Shown here one piece after another: positions 52,918 to 60,975 of a stretch of 64,000 bases of DNA. Position 1 is the first letter of the stretch, and each line of letters starts with the position of its first letter. The notes under the pieces are model-generated. The model worked only from the letters and a program-made list of their open reading frames with translations, did not search any database and was not told the DNA's origin. A program made the position numbers and the translations under genes. Source of the DNA: Streptomyces tanashiensis (GTDB taxonomy: Bacteria > Actinomycetota > Actinomycetes > Streptomycetales > Streptomycetaceae); the NCBI RefSeq assembly GCF_014648895.1, contig NZ_BMRZ01000008.1, positions 248,001 through 312,000 on the forward strand. The letters are read 5' to 3'.

Positions 52918-52933
52918 TGAGTACGCGTACTCA
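52918..52933. promoter_or_regulatory. Perfect 16-bp palindrome upstream of the small lipoprotein
   Basis: TGAGTACGCGTACTCA is a perfect palindrome, of a type bound by TetR-like dimers. It is 51 bp before the GTG of the SCO0607-type lipoprotein gene. The adjacent CACTC/GAGTG arms overlap it. No regulator gene is next to it, so the repressor is encoded elsewhere if this is an operator. Confidence 0.6.
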
Positions 52934-52984
52934 TCACGGGGACACCGCTCTCGCCGAGACTGATCGCACCAGCGAGAGAGGCCC

Positions 52985-53326
52985 GTGACAGTGACCACGC
53001 AGCAGACCCGAGACCCCCGTCCGCCCCGCCCCGCGACGGGCCGGACGCCCGCCCGCCGCGGCCTCGCCGGCCTCGTCCTGGCGAGCATCGGCGCGGCCCT
53101 CCTCCTGACGGGCTGCTCGCTCCAGGAACGCGTCTGCGGCTACGGCCGGTACCCGGTCAAGGCGGTCGGCGACGTCGGCGAGGACTGCGTGGCCGACGGC
53201 CAGGAGCCGCCCGAGGGCTGGGTCCGCTACCCCGCGGGCATGGTGCCCGAGTACATCGGCGACGCGTGGGACCGCCACTGGGACGGCGTCGTGGTGGACG
53301 CCGACGGCCGTCCGGTCGCGGGCTGA
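52985..53326 (+). CDS. SCO0607-type small lipoprotein
   Basis: The 113-aa protein has an N-terminal signal with lipobox LTGC (LLLTGCSLQERVCGYGRYPVKAV), then a conserved ECxD-type segment (GDVGEDCVADGQEPPEGWVRYPAGMVPEYIGDAWDRHW). It matches the streptomycete SCO0607 lipoprotein family, whose function is unknown. It starts at a GTG after GAGAGG. It stands between the S1 protease terminator and the convergent acyl-CoA dehydrogenase gene. Confidence 0.85.
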   Translation: MTVTTQQTRDPRPPRPATGRTPARRGLAGLVLASIGAALLLTGCSLQERVCGYGRYPVKAVGDVGEDCVADGQEPPEGWVRYPAGMVPEYIGDAWDRHWDGVVVDADGRPVAG

Positions 53327-53339
53327 CGGCGGCGTACGG

Positions 53340-55064
53340 TCAGGGCGTCATCTCGTACGCCCCCGACAGCGCCTCCACCCGCTGCCAGACGCGCCCCGAC
53401 CGCGCCTCGTCGACCACGGGGCGCCGCACGGCGCCGAGCGCCCAGAGCTGCTGCTGCTCGGTCGCGGAGTCCTTGCCGTGCAGCTCGACCGCGTGGGCGG
53501 AGAAGTCGCGGACCAGGACGGCGAACAGCTCGTCGAGCACGTCCTCGTCGAGACCGGTCAGAGCGGCCTGCTCCAGGACCAGCTGCCCGTGGACGACCAG
53601 CGCGAAGAGCTGACCGACGGCGAGGAGCAGGTCGAGGTCACGGCTCTGCTCCTCGTCGGGAGCCGCCTTGAGGACGAACTCGCAGAGCGCGTCCGCCTGT
53701 TCGCGGAAGCGGGCGACGTTGGGCACATGGGCGTACGCCTCGTAGGCCGGCCGCCAGTCGTGGAAGCGGACCGAGCCGAGACCGCGCGCCGGGCCCTGAC
53801 GGAAGAGGAAGGTGTCGTCGGCCGCGTCCTGACGGGTCGGGACGGGCTCGTACGCGACCGGGTCGAGGAGGTGGTTGCGCATGAACTTCAGGATCAGCGC
53901 CAGGTTGACGTGGACCGTCCCCTCCAGCTTCGGCAGGCCGCGGATCTCCACGGCGGCCTCGGCGAAGTAGTTGTCCTTCTCGAAGCCCTTGGCGGCGATG
54001 ACGTCCCACATCAGGTCGATGACCTTCTCGCCCTCCGTGGTCACCTTCATCTTCGTCATCGGGTTGAAGAGGAGGTAGCGGCGGTCGTCGGGGCCCGCGG
54101 TGCGGAAGTAGTCGACGGCGCGGTCGCTGAACAGCTTCATGCCGACGAGCCGGACGTACGCGTCGGTCAACTCGCGCCGCACGTGCGGGAAGACGGTGAC
54201 GGGGCGGCCGTACAGGATGCGGTTCTGCGCGTGGGTGACGGCCTCGTACATCGCGTGCTCGCAGATGCCGATCGAGGCGGTGCACAGGTTGAACTTGCCG
54301 ACGTTGACGGTGTTGAGCGCGGCGTCGAAGGCGGCACGGCCGGTGTGCAGCACGTCCTCGGCGGCGACCGGGTACTCCTCCAGACGGAACTCGCTGACGT
54401 ACTTCGAGGAGTCGACGACGTTCTTGACCAGGTGGTACGCCGGGTGGCGGCTGTCGGCGGCGAAGAAGACGTAGCCCTCGGGGCCCTCGACGTCGGTGCG
54501 GCGGCCGAAGACGGAGACGAGTCCGGCGGCGTTGCCGTTGCCGATGTAGTACTTGGAGCCGGTGGCGCGGAAGCCGCCCGCGCCGTCGGGCTCCAGGAGC
54601 ATGTCCGTGGAGTAGATGTCGGCGCCGTGGGACTTCTCGGAGAGCCCGAACGCGAACACCTCCCCCTGGGAGAGGAGTTCGGCGGCGCGGGCGCGGGCGG
54701 CGGCGTTGTCGCTCTGCCAGACCGGGCCGAGGCCGAGGATCGTGACCTGCCAGGCGTACCAGTAGTCGAGGCCGTAGAAGCCGAGGATCTCGTTGAGGGC
54801 GGCGATGCGGGCGGTGTCCCAGCGCTTGTCGCCCTCGTGCTCACCGGCGGCGGAGGACGGCGTCAGGAAGGTCGCGAAGAGCCCTTCCTCGGCGGCGAAG
54901 GCCAGGAAGTCGCCGAGCCAGGCACGGGTCCGGTAGTCCTCGATGATCCGGCGCTTGCCGCGCGCCTCGAACCAGTCGACGGTGGCCCGCAGCAGCCGGC
55001 GGGTCTCCGGGTCGAAGTGCGCGGGGTCGTAGGTGTGCGGGTTGAACAGCAGCGGGTCGGCCAT
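53340..55064 (-). CDS. Acyl-CoA dehydrogenase / acyl-CoA oxidase-like flavoprotein
   Basis: The 574-aa protein has acyl-CoA dehydrogenase landmarks: VFAFGLSEKSHGADIYST and the FRATGSKYYIGNGNAAGLVSVF FAD-binding block, and a long C-terminal helical domain (about 290-570). The length is greater than a typical dehydrogenase and fits the streptomycete ACAD/oxidase-like proteins. The substrate is unknown. It is preceded by a padR gene 53 bp upstream on the same strand, with a shared palindromic operator, so PadR probably controls it. Confidence 0.88.
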   Translation of the reverse strand: MADPLLFNPHTYDPAHFDPETRRLLRATVDWFEARGKRRIIEDYRTRAWLGDFLAFAAEEGLFATFLTPSSAAGEHEGDKRWDTARIAALNEILGFYGLDYWYAWQVTILGLGPVWQSDNAAARARAAELLSQGEVFAFGLSEKSHGADIYSTDMLLEPDGAGGFRATGSKYYIGNGNAAGLVSVFGRRTDVEGPEGYVFFAADSRHPAYHLVKNVVDSSKYVSEFRLEEYPVAAEDVLHTGRAAFDAALNTVNVGKFNLCTASIGICEHAMYEAVTHAQNRILYGRPVTVFPHVRRELTDAYVRLVGMKLFSDRAVDYFRTAGPDDRRYLLFNPMTKMKVTTEGEKVIDLMWDVIAAKGFEKDNYFAEAAVEIRGLPKLEGTVHVNLALILKFMRNHLLDPVAYEPVPTRQDAADDTFLFRQGPARGLGSVRFHDWRPAYEAYAHVPNVARFREQADALCEFVLKAAPDEEQSRDLDLLLAVGQLFALVVHGQLVLEQAALTGLDEDVLDELFAVLVRDFSAHAVELHGKDSATEQQQLWALGAVRRPVVDEARSGRVWQRVEALSGAYEMTP

Positions 55065-55116
55065 GACGTCCGCCTTTCCGGCTCGGGATGAGGGTGTGGT
55101 GGTGCGGGGGTGTGGT

Positions 55117-55674
55117 TCAGCGCCCGGCTTCGAACCGGGCGAGCGTGGCGAGGACGTCGTCGAGCCAGGCGATCATCATCCGCTCGTACGCGATGCCGCC
55201 GCGGAGCACGGCGTGCTGGAGCTCCCGCTCGGCGTCGGGCGGACCGTCCGCGCCCGACGACGGGAAGTCCCGCGCCTCGCCCGCGCGGTAGTGCTCCAGG
55301 CGATCGGTGTGCGCCTGCCGGTGCCGCCGGACCTCGCCGATCAGTGCGGCCGGATCGTCGAAGGCGGCACCGCGGATCTTCACCGCGAGGTCGTGCCGCA
55401 CGCTCTCGGGCTCGATCGGCGCGTGCAGCCACGCGGAGAGCGCGTCCCGGCCGGGCCCGGCGACGGAGTACTCCTTCTTGTCCGGGCGCCCCTGCTGCGG
55501 CACGTCCCGGACGTCCACCCAGCCGTCGCTCTCCATGCGCTTGAGCACGCGGTAGATCTGCTGGTGGGTGGCGGTCCAGAAGTACCCGATGGACCGCTCG
55601 AAGCGCCGGGCCAGCTCATAGCCGGATCCGGGCTTCTCGAGCAGGGAGACGAGGATCGCGTGGTCGAGCGCCAT
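55117..55674 (-). CDS. PadR family transcriptional regulator
   Basis: The 185-aa protein has the PadR winged HTH (MALDHAILVSLLEKPGSGYELARRFERSIGYFW, then QQIYRVLKRMESDGWV) and a C-terminal helical dimerisation part (Vir_act_alpha_C type, VRRHRQAHTDRLEHYRA). No ribosome site is evident before the ATG, and the palindromic operator ends 10 bp upstream, so the message may be leaderless. It precedes the acyl-CoA dehydrogenase gene and most likely represses itself and that gene. Effector unknown. Confidence 0.93.
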   Translation of the reverse strand: MALDHAILVSLLEKPGSGYELARRFERSIGYFWTATHQQIYRVLKRMESDGWVDVRDVPQQGRPDKKEYSVAGPGRDALSAWLHAPIEPESVRHDLAVKIRGAAFDDPAALIGEVRRHRQAHTDRLEHYRAGEARDFPSSGADGPPDAERELQHAVLRGGIAYERMMIAWLDDVLATLARFEAGR

Positions 55675-55683
55675 GCGCCAGAT

Positions 55684-55711
55684 CTTGCTATGCAACGAGT
55701 TGCATAGCAAG
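55684..55711. promoter_or_regulatory. Perfect PadR-type operator palindrome
   Basis: CTTGCTATGCAAC and GTTGCATAGCAAG are perfect 13-bp arms around GA (28 bp in total). The core ATGCAAC...GTTGCAT resembles known PadR sites. It lies 10 bp before the padR start and 95 bp before the macro-UDG-ART start, so it could act on both directions. Confidence 0.85.
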
Positions 55712-55791
55712 CAGGGTCGGGCCGATGAGACACGGCTCACGGGCGTTGTCAGTGGTGCGCGATAGCTTCGAGAACGTTCGAAAGAGTGCAC

Positions 55792-55800
55792 GAGGAGGGG
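55792..55800 (+). promoter_or_regulatory. Ribosome binding site deciding the start of the macro-UDG-ART gene
   Basis: GAGGAGGGG is 6 bp before GTG 55807. An earlier in-frame GTG at 55786 lies before this site and is therefore rejected. Confidence 0.85.
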
Positions 55801-55806
55801 GAATTC

Positions 55807-58071
55807 GTGGGTGTCGAGCGTGCGGTGAAGGTCGTTCTCGTCGATGTCAACGACGAGGTGGTGGAGGCCTGGCGGTCCGCGTTCGCGGACACGCCCGGGG
55901 TCGAGATCCGCAAGGGGTCCCTTCTCGACGTGGACGTCGACGCGTGGGTGTCCCCGACCAACGCGCGGGGGCGGATGGACGGAGGGGTCGACGCCGTCGT
56001 CAAGCGGCACCTCGGCGCCGGGGTCCAGGTGCGGGTGCAGCGGGCGATCCGTGACGGTTTCGGCGGGATTCTGCCGGTGGGCAGCGCGGTGTGCGTCCCG
56101 TCCGGGGCGGCCGTGCCCCGGTATCTGATCTCGACGCCGACGATGCGGCAGTCCTCGCAGGACGTCAGCGCCACCATGAACGTGGCGCTGGCGTGCGCGG
56201 CCGCGTTCCAGGCGGTGCACCTGCAGAATCTGGCGAAGCCCGGCAGCATCCGGTCGGTGGCACTCGTCGGGATGGGCGCGCGGACGGGGCAGGTGCCCGC
56301 CCAGGTGTGCGCCAACCTGATGTGGACGGGCTACACCCTCTTCCACGACCACGGATTCACGGACTACGACGAGCTGCGGGCGGCGGTGCTGGGGCAGCTC
56401 GACGACATCGAGGGCGCGGGGCCGGCGCAGCGGGTGCGGATCAAGGTGCCGGAGCAGAAGCCCGCCGCCGCGCCCTCGGACCCGCTGGGTCTTGCCGAGC
56501 TGTTCACCGGGGGAGGTGAGCCGTGGCTGCCGCTGCTCGGCCCGGTGATCGAGGCACAGCCGGGGGCCGGTGCCTTCATCGGCCCGAAGCGGAGCCCGGA
56601 GGTGGTTCCGGTGCGCGAGCTGACGTTCCAGGCGCTGAAGCCGCATCCGCCGCACAAGTGGAAGGTGGTCGCCTTCGGGCAGAACCCGTATCCGCGGGCG
56701 GAGAGCGCCACCGGCATCGCGATGTTCGACAACACCTTCCACGACTGGAAGGACAGCCAGTTCGGCCGGGTGGTCAGCATTCGCTGCCTCATCAAGGCGG
56801 CGGCGATGTGGAAGTACGGCATCGCCAAGAAGACGCCGATCGCCGACGTCCGGGCGCTGCTGAAGAAGGAGGACACGGTCCAGCCGCCGGAGTGGTTCCA
56901 GGCGATGCTGACGCAGGGTGTGCTCCTGCTGAACGCCTCCCTGACGGCGAGTGCGGACGGAGCGGTGCCGACCGATCAGCACACGTCCTTCTGGCGGCCC
57001 GTGGCCGAGCAGATCGTCGAGGAGATCCTCCGGGCGAAGCAGGACGCCGAGGGTGAGGACCGCGGGGTGGTGTTCGCCTGGTGGGGCGCGCACGCCCGGA
57101 GCCTGAAGCGGGTCGTCCAGCGGCTGGAGAAGAAGTACCCGGGCGTCGAGGTACGGCACCTGGACCACGCGAATCCGGCGGCGCAGGGGGACGTCTTCTG
57201 CGAGGGCGACCACTTCGCCCAGGTGAACGACGCCCTGGCGGCGGTGGGGGCCGAGCCGGTCGACTGGCTGCCGCGCAAGGGCTGGGACCAGGACACGAGT
57301 GGCGGCGCCGGGTCGGGCGGCGGCGGTGTCGCGGAGCGCATGGGCGCGTTCATCGCGTCGACGATGGAGCTGCACCAGCTCTATCTGGAGCGCCTCACGA
57401 GCGTCAAGGACGAGGGGCTCGTCCTGCCGCCGATCACCGGGGTGTTCGACCTGCCCGTGATGGACTTCCGGAAGGCCGTGGAGCCGGTGACTCGGGTCCT
57501 GGCGAACCTGGACGGGTACGTCGAGCGGTCGAGCCGGTTCGCGGAGACCAAGGTGGCGGAGGCGGAGGCCGCGGGCGGGCCCGGGCTGTCCGCCGACGCG
57601 ATCTCGGCGCTGTACCTGTACACGTGCGAGTCGGCGTTCTACCGCGAGATCAACGCCGTGCTGCGGTCCCCGGACCGGGAGCGGCTGGTGCCGTACCTGC
57701 CGTACCTGCGCCTGCTGTTCTCGGCCGTCGCCGACCTTCCGGCGCAGACACGGCCGCTGTGGCGCGGTGTGGCGCTGGATCTGCGGTCGCAGTATCCGCT
57801 GGGCCGCACGGTAACCTGGTGGGGCGTCTCGTCGTGCACGTCCGAGCCCGGCGTGGCGCGGTCCTTCCTCGGGAGCCGCGGCCGGCGAACCCTGTTCGAG
57901 GTGACTCCGACGCGTGCGGTGGGGATCCGGCGGTTCTCCGCGTTCACGGGCGAGGAGGAGTACATCCTCACCCCCGGCACCCAGCTGAAGGTGACGGATG
58001 TGAAGACCGAGCGCGGCGGCCTGTGCACCGTGCGGCTGACCGAACTGGAGGGCCAGGGGCTGGTGTCGTAG
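55807..58071 (+). CDS. Macrodomain, uracil-DNA-glycosylase-like, ADP-ribosyltransferase fusion
   Basis: The 754-aa protein joins three parts that I recognise by motifs. Residues about 5-200 look like a macrodomain (VEIRKGSLLDVDVDAWVSPTN, then ARGRMDGGVDAVV). Residues about 280-470 look like a UDG fold: VVAFGQNPYP at 287-296 in the place of GQDPYH, LLLNASLT with Asn376, HTSFWRPVAEQIV, VVFAWWGAHARS and HANPAA with His454 in the place of HPSPLS. The C-terminal 130 residues look like an R-S-E ADP-ribosyltransferase: Arg653 (PLWRGVA), SSCTS at 675-679 and EEE at 716-718 as ExE. A helical linker with a GGxGSGGGG spacer (about 500-515) separates UDG and ART. It may write and erase ADP-ribose near damaged or modified DNA, but that is inference. 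No other gene is coupled. Confidence 0.78.
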   Translation: MGVERAVKVVLVDVNDEVVEAWRSAFADTPGVEIRKGSLLDVDVDAWVSPTNARGRMDGGVDAVVKRHLGAGVQVRVQRAIRDGFGGILPVGSAVCVPSGAAVPRYLISTPTMRQSSQDVSATMNVALACAAAFQAVHLQNLAKPGSIRSVALVGMGARTGQVPAQVCANLMWTGYTLFHDHGFTDYDELRAAVLGQLDDIEGAGPAQRVRIKVPEQKPAAAPSDPLGLAELFTGGGEPWLPLLGPVIEAQPGAGAFIGPKRSPEVVPVRELTFQALKPHPPHKWKVVAFGQNPYPRAESATGIAMFDNTFHDWKDSQFGRVVSIRCLIKAAAMWKYGIAKKTPIADVRALLKKEDTVQPPEWFQAMLTQGVLLLNASLTASADGAVPTDQHTSFWRPVAEQIVEEILRAKQDAEGEDRGVVFAWWGAHARSLKRVVQRLEKKYPGVEVRHLDHANPAAQGDVFCEGDHFAQVNDALAAVGAEPVDWLPRKGWDQDTSGGAGSGGGGVAERMGAFIASTMELHQLYLERLTSVKDEGLVLPPITGVFDLPVMDFRKAVEPVTRVLANLDGYVERSSRFAETKVAEAEAAGGPGLSADAISALYLYTCESAFYREINAVLRSPDRERLVPYLPYLRLLFSAVADLPAQTRPLWRGVALDLRSQYPLGRTVTWWGVSSCTSEPGVARSFLGSRGRRTLFEVTPTRAVGIRRFSAFTGEEEYILTPGTQLKVTDVKTERGGLCTVRLTELEGQGLVS

Positions 58072-58150
58072 GCCGCGACGGCCCGCGGGGGCGGGGCCGC
58101 CGGCCGGTCCCGCCCCTGCGCGGACGAGGCCGTGGACGACCGGCGTACGG

Positions 58151-58158
58151 GTAACCTG
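58151..58158 (+). promoter_or_regulatory. -10 element of a probable leaderless transcript
   Basis: GTAACCT at 58151-58157 matches TAnnnT and lies 7 bp before the ATG at 58165. Transcription would start at or near the A of ATG, so no ribosome site is expected. Confidence 0.5.
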
Positions 58159-58164
58159 ACCTGC

Positions 58165-60861
58165 ATGCTTTACGGGAGGGATGCCGAGCGATCGGTCATA
58201 GGCAGGCTGCTGGAGGACGCCCGCACCGGGACGAGCGGTGTCCTGGTGGTCCGGGGTGAACCGGGCATCGGCAAAACGGCGTTGCTGGACTCGTTCGCCG
58301 TCCACGGCGACATGCTGGTGCTGCGGGGCGTGGGGATCGAGTCGGAGGCCGAGCTTCCCTTCGGCGGCCTGCACCTGCTGCTCCGTCCGGTGCTCGCGGA
58401 GCAGTTGAGGGGTCTCCCCGAGCCCCAACGCCAGGCGTTGGAAGGGGCGTTCGGTCTCGCCCTGGGCGTGCGCGCGGACCGGATGATGGTCGGCCTCGCC
58501 GTGCTGACCCTCCTGTCGGAGCTGGCCGAGGACGCCCCCGTACTGTGCCTGATCGACGACGCCCAGTGGCTGGATCGGCCCTCGGCCGAGGCGCTGCTGT
58601 TCGCGGCGAGGCGGCTGGGGGCCGAGGGCGTCGCCATGGTGTTCGCGGTCCGGGACGGCGAAGCCCCTTTCCCGACACCCGGGTTGACGGAACTGCGGCT
58701 GGAGGGGCTGTCCGGCGACGCGGCCGCCGCCCTGGTCGACGCCCGCGAGGGAGACCTGGCCTCGGAGGTCCGCCGGCGGGTCCTCACCGAGGCGGCGGGC
58801 AACCCCCTCGCCCTGATCGAACTGCCCACCGCACTCGCCACCTCCACGCCGGGACCCGCGCTCCCCCTCACCAACCGGCTGCGGCTGGCCTTCCACGCCC
58901 AGGCCGGCGGACTGCCCGAGGCGAGCCGGACCCTCCTCCTGGTGGCCGCCGCCGACGACACCGGCGACCTGGGCCTGCTGTTGAGAGCCGCGGAGTCGAT
59001 GGGCGCGGGCATCGAGGACCTGCCCGCCGTGGAGAAGACGGGCCTGCTGCGGGTCGACGGCCCCCAGGTGACCTTCCGGCATCCCCTGGTACGGGCCGCG
59101 GTCTACCAGGGCACCCCCCTCGACCGACGCCTGCGCGCGCACCGGGCGTTGGCGGACGCGCTGGTCGACGCCGACCAGGCCGACCGGCGGGCCTGGCACC
59201 TGGCCTCCGCCGCCACGGGACCCGACGCCGACATCGCGGCCGAGCTGGAGCGCACCGCGTCGCTGGCCGCCGGACGCAAGGGGTACGCGGCGTCCGCCGC
59301 GGCCTACGAGCGGGCGGCCCAGCTGGCCGCCACGGCCGAGGTCCGCACCCGCCTGCTCACCCTCGCCGCCGAGACCGCCCTGGAGTCCGGCGCCCTCGCC
59401 CGGGCCCAGGCGCTGGCCGAGCGGGTCACCGACCCGGTGGCCCGCCGCGGCCTGGTCCGGGTCCGGGCGACGGCCGCGGCCGGGCAGGGCTTCCTGCGCC
59501 AGGCCCACGCCCTGCAGCTGGCGGAGGCCACGAGGCTCGCGGAGAGCGACCCCGTCGGGGCGGTCGAGGTGATGATGGACGCCCTGCACACCACCTGGTT
59601 CGCGGGCGAGCACGACCTCGCCACCGTGACGGCGAACCGGCTGGAGACGCTGCGGCCGCCCGCGGGCGATCCCGCGTGGTCGGTGCTGCGGCTCCAGGGC
59701 TGGCTGACGGCCCTGGCGCTCGGTCGCTCCACCGAGCGGCTGCCCGGCCTGGCGGAGGTCTTCGCGCAGGCGGCCGCCCTGCGGGCGCACGAGGCCAGGG
59801 ACGTGCTGATGATCTGCGGCATCGGCCTGATGGGCGGCCTCGACACGGAAGCCGAGACCCTGGCGTCGGACGTCGCGGCCGCGGCACGGACCGCCGGCCG
59901 GGTCGGCGTACTCCCCTCGGCCCTGTACTACGCGGCGATCTCCCAGACCTTCCTGGGCCGCTACCGTGACGCCGCCACCAGCGCCGCGGAGGCCCTCGGC
60001 ATCGCCGAGGCCACCGGACAGCCCCACTGGGTGAGTCACGCGCAGGGCGTACTGGCCTATCTCTCGGCGATCGAGGGCGACGAGGACCGCTGCCGCGACC
60101 TCGCCCGCCAGGCGCTGACCGACCCCGGCACGGGCGCCCGGCCCGCGGGCCTGCACCGGGCCAGATGGGCGCTCGGTCTGCTCGACCTCGGTCACGGCAG
60201 GGTCCGGGAGGCCCTGGATCACCTCTCGGTGCTGTACCACGGCCCGGCGCGGCACCAACTGCCCGCCGAACGCAGCCTGCCCGACCTGATCGAGGCCGCG
60301 GTACGCCTGGGCGAGGCCGACCTGGCCACGGGGGCGCTCGACCGGCTGACGGACCTGGCACACCGGGTGCCCGCACCCTCGATCGAGGCGCTCCTGCAGC
60401 GCTGCCGGGCCCTGCTCGACCCCCGGGACGACACCTTCGCCCTGGCGCTTCGACTCCACGACCGTGACAGCCGGCCCTTCGAACACGCCCGTACGCGGCT
60501 GTTGTACGGCGAGTGGCTGCGCCGGGACCGCCGCAAGTCCGAGGCGAGGACGCACCTGGCCGCGGCCCTGGAGGCCTTCGACGTGATCGGCGCCCGGGCC
60601 TGGGCCGACCGCGCCCAGACCGAACTGGAGGCCACCGGCGTCGCGACGGCTCCCCGTCGCGGCCCGGGTGTCCTCTCGCTGCTCACCCCGCAGGAGCTGC
60701 ACATCGTCACGCTGGCGGCGGACGGCATGTCGAACAAGGACATCGCCGCCCAGCTGTTCATCAGCCCCAGGACGGTCGGACACCACCTCTACCGGGCCTA
60801 CCCCAAGCTGGGCGTGGCCTCGCGCCATGAACTGCCGGACGTCATGGCCGCCCATCGGTAG
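58165..60861 (+). CDS. LAL-type LuxR family transcriptional regulator
   Basis: The 898-aa protein has an N-terminal P-loop (GEPGIGKT at residues 31-38) and CLIDDAQWLD Walker B near 130, a long TPR-like middle region, and a C-terminal LuxR HTH (about 835-895, LLTPQELHIVTLAADGMSNKDIAAQLFISPRTVGHHLYRAYPKL). The ATG directly follows a -10-like TAACCT (58151-58157 region) with no ribosome site, so the message is probably leaderless. It follows the macro-UDG-ART gene by 93 bp on the same strand. No target is evident. Confidence 0.92.
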   Translation: MLYGRDAERSVIGRLLEDARTGTSGVLVVRGEPGIGKTALLDSFAVHGDMLVLRGVGIESEAELPFGGLHLLLRPVLAEQLRGLPEPQRQALEGAFGLALGVRADRMMVGLAVLTLLSELAEDAPVLCLIDDAQWLDRPSAEALLFAARRLGAEGVAMVFAVRDGEAPFPTPGLTELRLEGLSGDAAAALVDAREGDLASEVRRRVLTEAAGNPLALIELPTALATSTPGPALPLTNRLRLAFHAQAGGLPEASRTLLLVAAADDTGDLGLLLRAAESMGAGIEDLPAVEKTGLLRVDGPQVTFRHPLVRAAVYQGTPLDRRLRAHRALADALVDADQADRRAWHLASAATGPDADIAAELERTASLAAGRKGYAASAAAYERAAQLAATAEVRTRLLTLAAETALESGALARAQALAERVTDPVARRGLVRVRATAAAGQGFLRQAHALQLAEATRLAESDPVGAVEVMMDALHTTWFAGEHDLATVTANRLETLRPPAGDPAWSVLRLQGWLTALALGRSTERLPGLAEVFAQAAALRAHEARDVLMICGIGLMGGLDTEAETLASDVAAAARTAGRVGVLPSALYYAAISQTFLGRYRDAATSAAEALGIAEATGQPHWVSHAQGVLAYLSAIEGDEDRCRDLARQALTDPGTGARPAGLHRARWALGLLDLGHGRVREALDHLSVLYHGPARHQLPAERSLPDLIEAAVRLGEADLATGALDRLTDLAHRVPAPSIEALLQRCRALLDPRDDTFALALRLHDRDSRPFEHARTRLLYGEWLRRDRRKSEARTHLAAALEAFDVIGARAWADRAQTELEATGVATAPRRGPGVLSLLTPQELHIVTLAADGMSNKDIAAQLFISPRTVGHHLYRAYPKLGVASRHELPDVMAAHR

Positions 60862-60975
60862 CCGATGACTGATACGGCGGCCCCTGTCGGTCGCCGGGAC
60901 AGGTAACGCAGGCCGATTCCCCGGGTGGGGGTGCTCCCTAGCGTGGAGACCACACCGATCCGAGGAGCTTTCCCC

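Noticed and set aside
55767..55782. Possible LexA/SOS box (TTCGA-GAACG-TTCGAA) before the UDG-containing gene.
   Set aside because: Only one GTTCGA half-site fits the actinobacterial consensus (TCGAAC-N4-GTTCGA); the left half is shifted, so spacing is wrong.
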